A stretch of 64,000 nt of DNA from Chryseobacterium sp. G0201 (GCF_003815655.1 NZ_CP033917.1:3534001-3598000); one strand, 5' to 3'. Positions 1 to 9,825 are shown, counted from the first letter of the stretch. The notes: generated by a model from the letters alone, not told the origin. Program-made: numbers and translations.

Positions 1-381
1 CATTTTAGATAATGACATTTTTTCATTGGCTCTGGTGTATATTTCTTCTGAAAAACCATAAGCCCCACCAATTAAAATATGAATTTTTTTCACTGAAGAA
101 TTCATCCAGGTGTCTATTTTTTGAGAAAACTCTCTGCTTGTGAATTGTTTTCCTTTTTCATCTAAAATCACAACCAGATCATTTTTATCGATATGATTAG
201 AGAATAGCTTTGCTTCTTCTTTTTTCAAAAGATCTGGAGAAAGGTTTTTGGCATTTTTTACATCCGGAATTTCAATAATTTCAAAATTCCAGTGTTTGGG
301 AAGGCGAGTAAGGTAATAATTGATCAAAGAAGTGATTTCTTTATCATCCGTTTTGCCAATGCAGAGTAAATTGATACGCAT
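1..381 (-). CDS. rlmH: 23S rRNA (pseudouridine1915-N3)-methyltransferase RlmH (partial)
   Basis: Reading the minus strand from the ATG at 379-381 gives 127 codons that run off the left edge. The protein opens MRINLLCIGKTDDKEI, has LVVILDEKGKQF near the middle and the SAM-site pattern HILIGGAYGFSEE, as in the SPOUT-fold RlmH family (about 155 residues). It methylates pseudouridine 1915 in helix 69 of 23S rRNA on the assembled ribosome. The C-terminal ~30 residues, including part of the knot, lie outside the window. It is divergent from the next gene and shares an overlapping promoter region with it. Confidence 0.93.
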   Translation of the reverse strand, partial: MRINLLCIGKTDDKEITSLINYYLTRLPKHWNFEIIEIPDVKNAKNLSPDLLKKEEAKLFSNHIDKNDLVVILDEKGKQFTSREFSQKIDTWMNSSVKKIHILIGGAYGFSEEIYTRANEKMSLSKM

Positions 382-385
382 TTCT

Positions 386-408
386 TATATTTGCTAAGCG
401 CAAATATA
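386..408. promoter_or_regulatory. Face-to-face divergent promoters of rlmH and the yihY-like gene
   Basis: TATATTTG at 386-393 on the plus strand and TATATTTG at 408-401 on the minus strand both match the Bacteroidota -7 element TAnnTTTG. They form a perfect 9-bp inverted repeat with a 5-bp spacer. Each lies about 20 bases before its start codon (413 and 381). No clear -33 element is visible for either. Confidence 0.6.
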
Positions 409-412
409 CTTT

Positions 413-1393
413 ATGAATCTTAAAATTCCCAGCTTCATTCTAAAAATTCAGAAATTCTTTGATGATATACACATTCCTGTATTGGGAATTTCGCTTTGGG
501 AGATGTTTCAAATCTACATTACGGGTATCTTTAAAGGAAAAATTGGACGAAAAGCGGCATCAATTTCCTGGAGTTTTACGATAAGTTTATTTCCGTTTTT
601 ACTTTTCTTATTGTCGGTTTTGCCGTATATGCCACATTATGACAAACTTCAGTTTTATATTTTTGAGGTTCTGATCCACAATGTTTTTCCATCCAATATG
701 GAAAATGATGTGAGAGGTTATATCGAAAACAATATTATTCCTAATATGAAGGGAATCAGTAATTTAACAATTGTTTTGGCTTTGGTTTTTGCAACAAACG
801 GTACCTTTTCTCTGATCAATGGATTTAATGAAAATTCTGATGAAAAATTAACGGATGTAAAAGAATTTATCCTCTCATTTTTTATTACCATTGGCTTTAT
901 TACGATTGTTTTTCTGGCTCTTTTTGGGGTTTATTATGTGGAAGTTGTAGTGAAATTATTTGCTCCTGTTGATAATATCTCGTGGTTGGTGAAAAATCTC
1001 TCCAGCATTATCGGATTTGTCTCGTTTCCTTTGTTTTATTTTATTCTTTTGACCATGTTTTACTGGTTGGGTACTGTAAAAATTGCAAGATTCAGACAGG
1101 CAGTTCCGGGTGCAATTTTAACAACTATTCTGTTTGTCATTACAACCTATTTTTTCGCACTATATGTTAAAAATATTGCAAGATATAATGTTTTGTATGG
1201 ATCGATCGGAAGTATGATTTTGTTGATGGTCTGGGTAAATGTAAACGTTTATCTTCTTTTGTTTGGAAATGAACTTAACATGGCGCTCAGAAAACTAAGA
1301 GTGGAGAAGTTGTTGTCTGATGAGCTTAAAAAAGAAGAGCCAGGATATTATTCAAATAATACTGGGCCTAATTTAAAAAGTGATGGGAAGTAA
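413..1393 (+). CDS. YihY/BrkB-family inner-membrane protein
   Basis: The 326-residue protein has about six hydrophobic segments between residues 45 and 290 and the family hallmark of an N-terminal GRKAASISWSFTISLFPFLL stretch. A polar C-terminal tail of about 40 residues follows the last helix. The family, once mislabelled ribonuclease BN, has no settled function; it is an inner-membrane protein. The ATG is about 20 bases from a good -7 element. No operon partner is evident downstream. Confidence 0.8.
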   Translation: MNLKIPSFILKIQKFFDDIHIPVLGISLWEMFQIYITGIFKGKIGRKAASISWSFTISLFPFLLFLLSVLPYMPHYDKLQFYIFEVLIHNVFPSNMENDVRGYIENNIIPNMKGISNLTIVLALVFATNGTFSLINGFNENSDEKLTDVKEFILSFFITIGFITIVFLALFGVYYVEVVVKLFAPVDNISWLVKNLSSIIGFVSFPLFYFILLTMFYWLGTVKIARFRQAVPGAILTTILFVITTYFFALYVKNIARYNVLYGSIGSMILLMVWVNVNVYLLLFGNELNMALRKLRVEKLLSDELKKEEPGYYSNNTGPNLKSDGK

Positions 1394-1413
1394 AAACAGT
1401 AAATTATAAATTG

Positions 1414-1793
1414 ATGAAAGTAACAATTAAGTATTTCATGATCCTATTTTCTTTATTATCAGTTTTTTAATGTCACAACATGTTCTTGATGAAATTGAAC
1501 GAGATAAAAATGAAGAAAACTACACCTCTCCTTATATGGGGAAATGGAGTGGAAGTTACTCGGGAGATCTAAGCGGTACGTTAGTTTTAAATGTTACTAA
1601 AAGTGGATCAATAGAAGGAACAAAAGTTTCCCAAGGTCACCAAGAGACTTTTTATTCAGGACTTATAGGTTCATCTCTCAACAGTACACCAACATCCTCC
1701 TCAGGATTTACTTTATATGGAAATTTAGAAAGTAAATCGGGAACATGGAAAATGGGTAATTTAAGCGGAACTTGGTCTGTTTCAAAAAATTAA
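1414..1793 (+). pseudogene. Small secreted beta-rich protein, apparently split by a frameshift
   Basis: An intact ORF at 1470-1793 encodes 107 residues rich in Gly, Ser and Thr (GKWSGSYSGDLSGTLVLNV and SGTWKMGNLSGTWSV), resembling a small extracytoplasmic beta-sandwich, but it lacks a signal peptide. Immediately upstream, 1414-1470 encodes MKVTIKYFMILFSLLSVF and then TAA, a convincing signal-peptide start in another frame. The stop overlaps the downstream ATG after a run of six T (1463-1468). One extra T would join the two into a normal secreted protein. I do not recognise the family. It could be a real frameshift, a slippage-controlled switch or a sequencing error; alternatively the 107-residue ORF is a genuine cytoplasmic protein. 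Confidence 0.55.
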
Positions 1794-2965
1794 TTCTCTA
1801 TAACTTCCTTCTTTTTAGATCCTAAATTTAAAATTACATACCCTAAAACGGCAGCCAGAAAAGAAGCAATCAAAATAGCAAATTTAGCTTCATCCTGAAT
1901 TTTAATTTCTTCTTTGAAGGAAAGAAGTGCAATGAAAATTGACATCGTAAAACCAATTCCTGCTAAGAAGCCGACGCCTATCATTTGCGTCCATGAGCTG
2001 TTTTGAGGAAGTGAACTTAGCTTGAATTTTATAGCAATAAAGGAGAATAAATTAATTCCGATCAATTTTCCTACAACCAAACCGCCAATTATCCCTAAAC
2101 CTAATGTGCTTGTAAGACCTTCGATCATCCCATTATTAAAAGTAATATTGGTATTGGTTAAAGCAAATATCGGCATGATAAGAAAGCTCACCGGAAAATG
2201 TAATGTGTGTTCTAACTTTTCTAAAGGAGAAATTTCTACATTAGAAGCATTTGTTGGAATCGAAAATGCTAATAAAACTCCCGCAATTGTCGCATGAATT
2301 CCTGAATGGTGAAGGAAATACCACAAAAAGAGTCCCGGAATAATGTAGAAAATTATTTTTGTAACCTTTAAAAAATTTAATAAAAATAATAAAGCAGTTA
2401 CTCCAAAAGATAGAAGTAAATATGTCCAGTGAATTTGTTCTGTATAAAAAATAGCGATCACTAAAATAGCCCCCAAATCATCAACAATTGCTAAAGCGGC
2501 AAGAAATATTTTAATAGAATTTGGAATTTTACTCCCCAACATCGAAATGATTGCTAAAGAAAAAGCAATATCCGTTGCCATCGGAATTCCCCAGCCATTT
2601 GCGTAAGGAGTTCCCACATTAAAAATAGTGTAGATCGCCGCCGGAATTGCCATTCCTCCGATAGCTGCGAAAATTGGGAGTGAAGCATTTTTAAAAGATG
2701 AAAGTTCGCCTTCCATCATTTCTCTTTTGATTTCAAGGCCTACCAATAGGAAGAAAACCGCCATCAATCCATCATTGATCCAAATGCTGACAGGATATTT
2801 TAAATGAAAAAGATTAACTCCTATCTCATTATCTAAAAATCTCTGAAAGTTTTCAGCCAACGAAGAATTAGCGATCAATAAAGAAATTAATACACAAAAA
2901 ATGAGTATAATTCCTGATGACTGACTGCTATTGAAAAATTTTTTAAAATATATAGATAAATTCAT
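1790..2965 (-). CDS. nhaA: Na+/H+ antiporter NhaA
   Basis: The 391-residue inner-membrane protein has the NhaA hallmarks: MATDIAFSLAIISMLG (Asp132) and ALAIVDDLGAILVIAIFY (Asp162/Asp163, the ion-binding pair). About twelve hydrophobic helices fill the chain, close to the usual 380-390 residues. NhaA exchanges external protons for internal Na+ or Li+ and protects against alkaline and sodium stress. Its ATG lies one base after the stop of the RelA/SpoT gene on the same strand, so the two are probably co-transcribed. Its 3' end overlaps the convergent small gene by four bases. Confidence 0.95.
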   Translation of the reverse strand: MNLSIYFKKFFNSSQSSGIILIFCVLISLLIANSSLAENFQRFLDNEIGVNLFHLKYPVSIWINDGLMAVFFLLVGLEIKREMMEGELSSFKNASLPIFAAIGGMAIPAAIYTIFNVGTPYANGWGIPMATDIAFSLAIISMLGSKIPNSIKIFLAALAIVDDLGAILVIAIFYTEQIHWTYLLLSFGVTALLFLLNFLKVTKIIFYIIPGLFLWYFLHHSGIHATIAGVLLAFSIPTNASNVEISPLEKLEHTLHFPVSFLIMPIFALTNTNITFNNGMIEGLTSTLGLGIIGGLVVGKLIGINLFSFIAIKFKLSSLPQNSSWTQMIGVGFLAGIGFTMSIFIALLSFKEEIKIQDEAKFAILIASFLAAVLGYVILNLGSKKKEVIEN

Positions 2966-2966
2966 G

Positions 2967-5177
2967 TTATGATTGTAATCGTCTCACTCTTGAAACTCCG
3001 TTAATATCTTTAAGTTTTTTGAATGTTTCTTCAAGTTGGTTCTTGTTTTTAACCTCAAGGTTGATATTTCCTGTAAAAATTCCGTTGTTGGACTCAATAG
3101 ACATACTTTTCATATCCATTCCCATAGAGCCACTTATTACTGCAGTAATATCGTTGATCATACCCATTCTGTCAAGGCCTTCAATTTCAATTTTCACTCT
3201 GTTTTGGAAGCTTTCGGCATTTACCCACTTCGCAGGAATTACTCTGTAATCGTATTGAGCCCTAAGGTTGATGGCGTTCGGACAGTTGTCACTATGAACT
3301 TTGATCCCTTCCGAGATCGTGATAAATCCGAAAATCTTATCTCCCGGAATTACCGTACAGCATTTTGCATAGGTATAATTCAATTTTTCTTCATCTTTTC
3401 CAAAGACGATCATGTCGAGATTTACCTCTTTCGGCTCTATGTAAGCCGTATTTTTTGTTGGAGATTTTCTGAATCTCGAAAGTAAATTATTAAATACATT
3501 TTTACTTTCTATGTATTTTCTTAAACTACTTGCATCCAACTCGTTAGTCTGGAATTTAAGGAATAATTCCTGAGATGTTTTTAAGTTGAAGAATTTTTGA
3601 AGTTTATTGATTTCTTCATCATTAAAATTAATTTTTGCATGACGGAGTTTTCTCTGTAAAATCTCTTTTCCTTCTTCAACCAATTGATTTTTTTGAGAAT
3701 TCAGATAGCCTTTGATCTTGGATTTGGCTTTTGATGTAACAACAAATTCCAGCCAGTCAAATTTTGGTTTTTGATTCTGAGAAGAAAGAATGTCAACCTG
3801 ATCTCCGTTTTGAAGAACGTAAGAAATCGGAACTAATTTTCCATTGATTTTTGCGCCTAAACATTTCATTCCCAGATCAGAGTGAACTGAAAATGCAAAG
3901 TCTAAAGCCGTTGCATTCGTTGGTAAGATCTTAATTTCACCTTTTGGCGTGAAAACAAAAACTTCTTTTGAATATAAATTGAGTTTAATATTATCTAAAA
4001 GCTCAGAAGTGGAAAGATCCTGCTGTTGTTCAAGAACATCACGGATTTCCGCTACCCATCTTTCAAAATTCTTGTCATCAGAACTTTGTTTGTAGCCTTC
4101 TTTGTATTTGTAATGCGCCGCAACCCCCTTTTCTGCAATTTCGTCCATTCTTTCGGAACGAATTTGAACTTCGATCCATTTTTTATCCGGACCAAGAACA
4201 GTTAAATGCAAACTTTCATAACCTGTAGAACGGGGCTGGGTGATCCAGTCACGCATTCGTGAAGGATTACTGTGATAAACGTCTGTTACAATAGAATAAA
4301 TTTTCCAGGCTAAGAATTTTTCGTTTTTAGCATCAGATTTATAAATAATCCTAATCGCATAATTATCAAATACTTCCTCGAAAGAAACGCCTTGTTTGAG
4401 CATTTTTCTGTAAATGGAAGAAATTGCTTTTGCACGGCCTTTTATGGTGAAATTTAATCCTTCTTCCTGTAATCTCTCAGAAGCTTCTTTTTTAAATTCA
4501 TCAATATATCTTTCGCGGTTTTCTTTGGCCAGCTCTAATTTTTCCGTGATTTCGTTAAAAACTTCGGGATTATTGTATTTTAAAGATAAATCTTCAAGTT
4601 CAGATTTAATGTTATACAAACCTAAACGGTGCGCCATCGGAGCATAAATATAGACCGTTTCAGAAGCAATTTTCTTCTGTTTGTCCGGTGCCATGCTTTC
4701 CAATGTTCTCATATTGTGAAGTCGGTCGGCAATTTTGATCAAAATAACCCTGAAATCTTCGGATAAAGTCAGCAAAAGCTTTCTGTAGTTTTCAGATTGT
4801 ACGGAGATATTCTGATGATTCATGATGGATATTTTGGTTAATCCATTCACGATGTTGGCTATTTTTTCTCCAAATATCTTTTTGAGATCTTCGTAAGTGT
4901 AGTCTGAATCTTCAATTACATCGTGCAATAAAGCACAGGCAATGGAAGTTGCTCCCAAACCAATTTCTGTCGCTACAATTTTCGCAACGGCAATGGGGTG
5001 GTAGATATAAGGTTCGCCGGATTTCCTCCTTTGATCCTTGTGGGCATCTAATGCTATATCAAATGCCTTTCGGATGAGTTTATTATTTTCCTCATCCAAA
5101 GTTCTGTAGGTGTTCGAAATCAGATCCTTATATCTTGCAAGAATCTCTTTGTTTTCCTGTTCTAAGTCGTAACTCAT
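2967..5177 (-). CDS. rsh: Bifunctional (p)ppGpp synthetase/hydrolase (RelA/SpoT homologue)
   Basis: The 736-residue protein has the full long-RSH layout. An HD hydrolase domain carries CALLHDVIEDSDYTYEDL (His85-Asp86). The synthetase domain (about residues 230-350) carries TQPRSTGYESLHLTVLGP and WIEVQIRSERMD. A TGS domain with VFVFTPKGEIKILP lies near residue 400, and a C-terminal ACT domain occupies about 660-736. The intact HD motif suggests both synthesis and hydrolysis of the stringent-response alarmone. It heads a short minus-strand unit with nhaA. Confidence 0.94.
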   Translation of the reverse strand: MSYDLEQENKEILARYKDLISNTYRTLDEENNKLIRKAFDIALDAHKDQRRKSGEPYIYHPIAVAKIVATEIGLGATSIACALLHDVIEDSDYTYEDLKKIFGEKIANIVNGLTKISIMNHQNISVQSENYRKLLLTLSEDFRVILIKIADRLHNMRTLESMAPDKQKKIASETVYIYAPMAHRLGLYNIKSELEDLSLKYNNPEVFNEITEKLELAKENRERYIDEFKKEASERLQEEGLNFTIKGRAKAISSIYRKMLKQGVSFEEVFDNYAIRIIYKSDAKNEKFLAWKIYSIVTDVYHSNPSRMRDWITQPRSTGYESLHLTVLGPDKKWIEVQIRSERMDEIAEKGVAAHYKYKEGYKQSSDDKNFERWVAEIRDVLEQQQDLSTSELLDNIKLNLYSKEVFVFTPKGEIKILPTNATALDFAFSVHSDLGMKCLGAKINGKLVPISYVLQNGDQVDILSSQNQKPKFDWLEFVVTSKAKSKIKGYLNSQKNQLVEEGKEILQRKLRHAKINFNDEEINKLQKFFNLKTSQELFLKFQTNELDASSLRKYIESKNVFNNLLSRFRKSPTKNTAYIEPKEVNLDMIVFGKDEEKLNYTYAKCCTVIPGDKIFGFITISEGIKVHSDNCPNAINLRAQYDYRVIPAKWVNAESFQNRVKIEIEGLDRMGMINDITAVISGSMGMDMKSMSIESNNGIFTGNINLEVKNKNQLEETFKKLKDINGVSRVRRLQS

Positions 5178-5230
5178 TTGTGTAAAAGCCTATATTTAAA
5201 CGAAAATACGAAAATTTTTCCACTTTTCAA

Positions 5231-5264
5231 AGCATAAAAAAATCCGCAGAACGTTCTACGGATT
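5231..5264 (-). terminator. Intrinsic terminator after the 121-residue protein gene
   Basis: An imperfect palindrome at 5241-5264 (AATCCG, one mismatch, AGAAC paired with GTTCT, mismatch, CGGATT) is followed on the minus strand by a run of seven T. It lies just beyond the stop at 5292. Confidence 0.75.
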
Positions 5265-5291
5265 TTCGGTTATTAGTAATTAATTTTGATA

Positions 5292-5657
5292 TTAGAATTT
5301 GACTTCAGAGTCCATACCACTGTTTGAAGTTTTTATTTTAACATTGGGACTATTATGTATTTCTGCTCTGTTTCTGGCATCAATGAGCCTTTTGATATTG
5401 TTATAATCTGCCTGTTCTATACTTACATTTTCAAATAAGTAAGTTTTTACTACAGAATTTTGATTAAAAATGCTTTTTGCATTGTCTGCTTGATCCTTAT
5501 CTTTTACAGAAACACTTGTCATATACTGAGAGTAATGGTGTGTATCATCAAGATATACAATGTAATCTGAACTTCCGAATCCCGAGCTTTCAAGATCAGT
5601 TTCGAGTTTCTTGTAATCGCTGTGATGTTCAAATAACCCAGCTAATATATTTGACAT
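5292..5657 (-). CDS. Hypothetical small protein, possibly stress-related
   Basis: The 121-residue protein has no signal peptide or membrane helix. The first 80 residues read as an alpha-beta fold starting GLFEHHSDYKKLETDLESSG and containing a predicted strand MTSVSVKD. This order resembles small general-stress proteins of the YflT type, but the match is only by eye. The last 35 residues are polar and probably disordered. TATCTTTA (5690-5683, minus strand), one base from the -7 consensus, lies about 26 bases before the ATG, so it is probably a single-gene unit closed by the terminator at 5231-5264. Confidence 0.55.
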   Translation of the reverse strand: MSNILAGLFEHHSDYKKLETDLESSGFGSSDYIVYLDDTHHYSQYMTSVSVKDKDQADNAKSIFNQNSVVKTYLFENVSIEQADYNNIKRLIDARNRAEIHNSPNVKIKTSNSGMDSEVKF

Positions 5658-5855
5658 AAGCAGTAGTTTTAAATTTGTACTTTAAAGATAATAATAAATT
5701 TTCAAATACGTTGCATTAATTTTAATAAAATTAAGTTTATATTATTTTATCTATAAAATATTGTTAAAATTTATGAGAATGTCTATTGAATGCGTGTTTG
5801 ATTTTTTGTTAATTTATAATTCATGGTTTTGACTAAAGTCGATCGATGGGATTCT

Positions 5856-5880
5856 TAAAAAAAAACGGGCTAAAGCCCGT
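5856..5880 (-). terminator. Intrinsic terminator of the acs unit
   Basis: A perfect hairpin ACGGGC-TAAA-GCCCGT at 5865-5880 is followed on the minus strand by nine T (5864-5856). It lies about 65 bases after the acs stop. The rest of the 5658-5945 gap shows nothing else. Confidence 0.85.
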
Positions 5881-5945
5881 TCTTGTTGATATTTGTCTTG
5901 TAAATTAAAGTTTTATTTAAAGTATTACATCTTAATAATTAAAAA

Positions 5946-7856
5946 TTAATCTATTTTTTCGTTCTTAATTTCCTCTACAATTTCAGGATTTAAGAGAGTT
6001 GAAATATCTCCAAAGCTATTAAAATCACCTTCCGCAATTTTTCTCAAAATTCTACGCATAATCTTTCCTGAACGGGTTTTAGGAAGCCCGGAAACGAATT
6101 GTATTTTATCCAGTTTTGCAATCGGACCAATTTGATCTGAAATTAATTGATTGATCTCTTTTTTCAAATTTTCTCTTTGTCGACTTTCTCCCGTTTCCTT
6201 TAAAACTACATAGCCGTACAAAGCATTTCCTTTGATGTCGTGAGGATAGCCAACGATCGCAGATTCCGCAACGGCAGGGTGCTGATTGATGCTGTCCTCA
6301 ATTGGAGCTGTCCCTAAATTATGCCCTGAAACAATAATTACATCATCCACACGACCTGTAATTCTGTAATATCCAACTTCATCTCTCAATGCGCCATCGC
6401 CGGTGAAATATTTTCCAGGAAAAGCAGTGAAATAGGTTTCTTTATACCTTTGGTGGTCACCCCAAATTGTTCTTGCAATTCCCGGCCATGGAAAACGGAT
6501 ACAAAGATTTCCTGTAACCTGATTTCCTGTAATTTCGTTGCGTTTATCATCCATCAAAACCGGTTGAATACCAGGAAGAGGTAGAGTAGCGTACGTAGGT
6601 TTTGTTGGAGTAATGAAAGGAAGCGGTGAAATCATAATTCCACCTGTTTCTGTCTGCCACCAAGTATCAACGATTGGACATTTTTTTCTTCCAACATGAT
6701 CATTAAACCAGTGCCAAGCTTCATCATTGATCGGTTCTCCAACGGATCCGATTACTTTTAATGAACTCAAATCATGTTTATCAACCCATTCAGCACTTTC
6801 TTTCGCTAATGAACGAATGGCGGTTGGAGCAGTGTAAAATTGCGTAATTTTATGTTTTTCAATAACTTCCCAGAAACGGTCGGGCTCAGGATAAGTTGGT
6901 ACACCTTCAAAAATTACGGTTGTAGCTCCATTACAAAGCGGTCCGTAAAGGATATATGAATGTCCCGTGATCCAGCCAATATCTGCGGTACACCAATAAA
7001 TATCATTTTCCTGATAATTAAAAATATTTTTAAAAGTATAGGCAGTGTAAACCATGTATCCAGCGCAGGTATGAAGCATTCCTTTTGGTTTTCCTGTTGA
7101 TCCGGAGGTGTATAGAATAAAAAGCGGATCTTCTGCATCCATAATTACAGTTACGAAATCCGGAGAAGCTTTTTCATAAAGGTCAGCTATCCAATGATCT
7201 CGGCCTTCTTTCATTTTGATCTCGTTGTGGGTTCTTTTTACGACTAAAACAGATTCAATTGTTGGCGTTTTTTCCAACGCTTCATCAACAATACTTTTTA
7301 AATCTAAAACCTTGCTTCCTCTGTAACTTCCGTCTGATGTGATAATCATTTTGGCTTCACAATCATTAATTCTTGACGCAACTGCGGCTGCCGAAAACCC
7401 TGCGAAAATTACAGAATGTACCGCGCCTAATTTTGCACAAGCCAACATTGTAACTGCTAATTCAGGGATCATCGGAAGGTAGATGCAAACTCTGTCACCT
7501 TTTTCGATGCCCATATCTCTAAGAATATTGGCTGTTTTGTTGACGCGAGTGTATAATTCGTTGTAAGAAATATGTTGCGCTGCTTCTTTTGGATCGTTGG
7601 GTTCCCAAATGATGGCGGTTTTTTCGCCTCTTTCGTTTAAGTGCCTGTCGATACAGTTTTTAGTGATATTTAATTTTGCATTTTTAAACCAAACGATTTT
7701 TGCTTCATTCATATCATACTTCACGACCTTGCTCCATCTTTGGTACCATACGAAGTTCTGATCTGCAATTTTGTCCCAGAATTTTTTAGGATTTTTAATA
7801 GAGTTTTTATACTCTTCAAAATAATGCGGAAGATCTTCTATTAAGTAATTTCTCAT
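5946..7856 (-). CDS. acs: Acetyl-CoA synthetase
   Basis: The 636-residue AMP-forming ligase converts acetate, ATP and CoA to acetyl-CoA in the cytosol. It carries the adenylate-forming signature YTSGSTGKPKG near residue 250, the ACS motif VDTWWQTETGG, and the C-terminal ITGRVDDVI hinge region and TRSGKIMRRILRKI with the lysine usually regulated by acetylation. Length and motifs match high-affinity Acs of about 640-650 residues. It is the last gene of a same-strand block that also holds a propionyl-CoA synthetase-like gene and a solute-symporter histidine kinase, suggesting acetate scavenging under two-component control. Confidence 0.93.
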   Translation of the reverse strand: MRNYLIEDLPHYFEEYKNSIKNPKKFWDKIADQNFVWYQRWSKVVKYDMNEAKIVWFKNAKLNITKNCIDRHLNERGEKTAIIWEPNDPKEAAQHISYNELYTRVNKTANILRDMGIEKGDRVCIYLPMIPELAVTMLACAKLGAVHSVIFAGFSAAAVASRINDCEAKMIITSDGSYRGSKVLDLKSIVDEALEKTPTIESVLVVKRTHNEIKMKEGRDHWIADLYEKASPDFVTVIMDAEDPLFILYTSGSTGKPKGMLHTCAGYMVYTAYTFKNIFNYQENDIYWCTADIGWITGHSYILYGPLCNGATTVIFEGVPTYPEPDRFWEVIEKHKITQFYTAPTAIRSLAKESAEWVDKHDLSSLKVIGSVGEPINDEAWHWFNDHVGRKKCPIVDTWWQTETGGIMISPLPFITPTKPTYATLPLPGIQPVLMDDKRNEITGNQVTGNLCIRFPWPGIARTIWGDHQRYKETYFTAFPGKYFTGDGALRDEVGYYRITGRVDDVIIVSGHNLGTAPIEDSINQHPAVAESAIVGYPHDIKGNALYGYVVLKETGESRQRENLKKEINQLISDQIGPIAKLDKIQFVSGLPKTRSGKIMRRILRKIAEGDFNSFGDISTLLNPEIVEEIKNEKID

Positions 7857-7917
7857 ATCCCTTTCGTTTTTGAAATTTGAATTTATTTATATTTTAAATG
7901 TATGCTTAATTTCTTGT

Positions 7918-9804
7918 TTAAGCCCTATATTCCTCGATTTTTTGCTGAATTTCTTCAATGATTTTTTCATCATCAATCGTTGACGGAATCTGAAATTCCT
8001 TGCCGTCTAATAATGTTCTGATGAGCTTTCTTAAAATCTTTCCGGAACGTGTTTTGGGCAAACGTTTGACAATCATTACATTTTTAAGACAGGCAACGGC
8101 TCCGATTTTTTCACGAACTGATTTTATAATATCTTTTTCTACATTTTCTTTTGAAATAGTTGAACCATTCTTCAAAACAACCGTTGCAAAAGGGATCTGA
8201 CCTTTCAGATCATCATCAATTCCGACAACGGCGCATTCTGCAACATCGGGATGTGACGAGACAATTTCTTCCATTTCTGAAGTGGAAAGTCTATGTCCTG
8301 CCACATTGATCACATCATCAACCCGCCCTGTGATGAAAATATAACCGTCTTCATCTTTTATGGCTCCGTCGCCAGAGAAATAATAACCTTTATATTGTGA
8401 TAAATAATTGCTTTGAAATCTCTCATTATCATTCCATATTCCCAATAATGAACCTGGTGGAAGCGGAAGTTTTATAATTAAATAGCCTTCCTGATGAGCA
8501 TCCAATTCATATCCGTTTTCATCGAAAATTTTAATATCATATCCCGGAATTGGTTTTCCGGCAGCTGCTCTTTTAATTTTATAGTTTTCATCAAAAGTCA
8601 TTAAACCTAACATCGGCCATCCGGATTCTGTCTGCCACCAATGATCGATTGCGGGAACTCCGATATGCTTTTCAAACCAATCTAGAGTGGCAACATCACA
8701 TCTTTCACCTGCCAAAAACTGTTTTTTGAAATGACTTAAATCGTATTTTTTCACCAATTCTCCGTTCGGATCTTCTTTTTTAATGGCTCGAATCGCTGTT
8801 GGAGCTGTAAACATCGCAGAAACTTTATATTCGGAAATTATTCTCCAAAATGTTCCTGCATCGGGAGTCATGATGGGTTTTCCTTCAAAAATAATCGTTG
8901 TATTTCTATTAATTAAAGGTCCATACACCGAAAAACTGTGACCAACTGCCCATCCAAAATCTGACGCTGCCCAAAAAGTGTCTCCTTCTTTAATTCCATA
9001 AACATATTTCATGGAAAATTTCAAAGCCGTGGCGTAACCTCCTGTGTCACGAGTAATTCCTTTTGGTTTTCCTGTAGTTCCTGAGGTGTACAGCAAATAT
9101 AGCGGGTGAGTGGATTCAACAGAAACACAATCTAAAGGCTCTGATTTTTGAACCAATTCTTCATAGTCAATTAAACCATCGAACATTTCATGTTGATTTT
9201 CAACTAATTTTCTGTTGTAAACGATAATGTTCTCAACTTTATCCTGAGTGAGTTCAATCGCTTTTTCAACCAATGGTAAATAAGGAATTCTCTTGGAGAT
9301 TTCTACTCCGGCCGTTGCTGTAATTAAAGCTTTTGGCTTGCAATCATCGATTCTTACAACCAACTCATGAGGTGCAAAACCTCCAAAAACGACATTATGA
9401 ATGACTCCGATTCTTGCACAAGCCAACATTGCAAAAAGCGTCTGCGGAATCATTGGCATATAAATAACAGCCGTATCTCCTTTTGTTAAGTCTAAAGAAA
9501 CTAAACCTCCCGCCAATTTTGAAATTTCCTCTTTTGCTTGATTGAAAGTGTACTGTCTTTTTTGGTTGGTAACCGGAGAATCGTAAATAATCGCAATCTG
9601 TTCTCCAAAACCGTCTTCAATGTGTTTATCAATGCATAAATAGCACATATTGAGTTTCCCATCAGAAAACCATTGGGTATAATCATTTTGGTCCTTAGAA
9701 AGAATTTGTGTAGGAAATTCAAACCAGTCGATTGCTTGAGCCTGTTCCTTCCAGAAATTCTCTTTGTCTTCTATGCTTTGTTTAAATAAACTCTCTGTAT
9801 TCAT
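7918..9804 (-). CDS. prpE: Propionyl-CoA synthetase-like acyl-CoA ligase
   Basis: The 628-residue protein is an AMP-forming acyl-CoA synthetase with YTSGTTGKPKG near residue 240 and TRSGKILRKLIRTL at the end. The segment RDTGGYATALKFSMKYVYGI, followed by TFWAASDFGWAVGHSF, is the pattern of PrpE and ACSS3-type enzymes, which prefer propionate, rather than Acs. Substrate preference is therefore inferred; acetate or butyrate use is possible. It sits 61 bases upstream of acs on the same strand and probably belongs to the same expression unit. Confidence 0.8.
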   Translation of the reverse strand: MNTESLFKQSIEDKENFWKEQAQAIDWFEFPTQILSKDQNDYTQWFSDGKLNMCYLCIDKHIEDGFGEQIAIIYDSPVTNQKRQYTFNQAKEEISKLAGGLVSLDLTKGDTAVIYMPMIPQTLFAMLACARIGVIHNVVFGGFAPHELVVRIDDCKPKALITATAGVEISKRIPYLPLVEKAIELTQDKVENIIVYNRKLVENQHEMFDGLIDYEELVQKSEPLDCVSVESTHPLYLLYTSGTTGKPKGITRDTGGYATALKFSMKYVYGIKEGDTFWAASDFGWAVGHSFSVYGPLINRNTTIIFEGKPIMTPDAGTFWRIISEYKVSAMFTAPTAIRAIKKEDPNGELVKKYDLSHFKKQFLAGERCDVATLDWFEKHIGVPAIDHWWQTESGWPMLGLMTFDENYKIKRAAAGKPIPGYDIKIFDENGYELDAHQEGYLIIKLPLPPGSLLGIWNDNERFQSNYLSQYKGYYFSGDGAIKDEDGYIFITGRVDDVINVAGHRLSTSEMEEIVSSHPDVAECAVVGIDDDLKGQIPFATVVLKNGSTISKENVEKDIIKSVREKIGAVACLKNVMIVKRLPKTRSGKILRKLIRTLLDGKEFQIPSTIDDEKIIEEIQQKIEEYRA

Positions 9805-9825
9805 ATTAATTTTTTGTGTTTTGAA

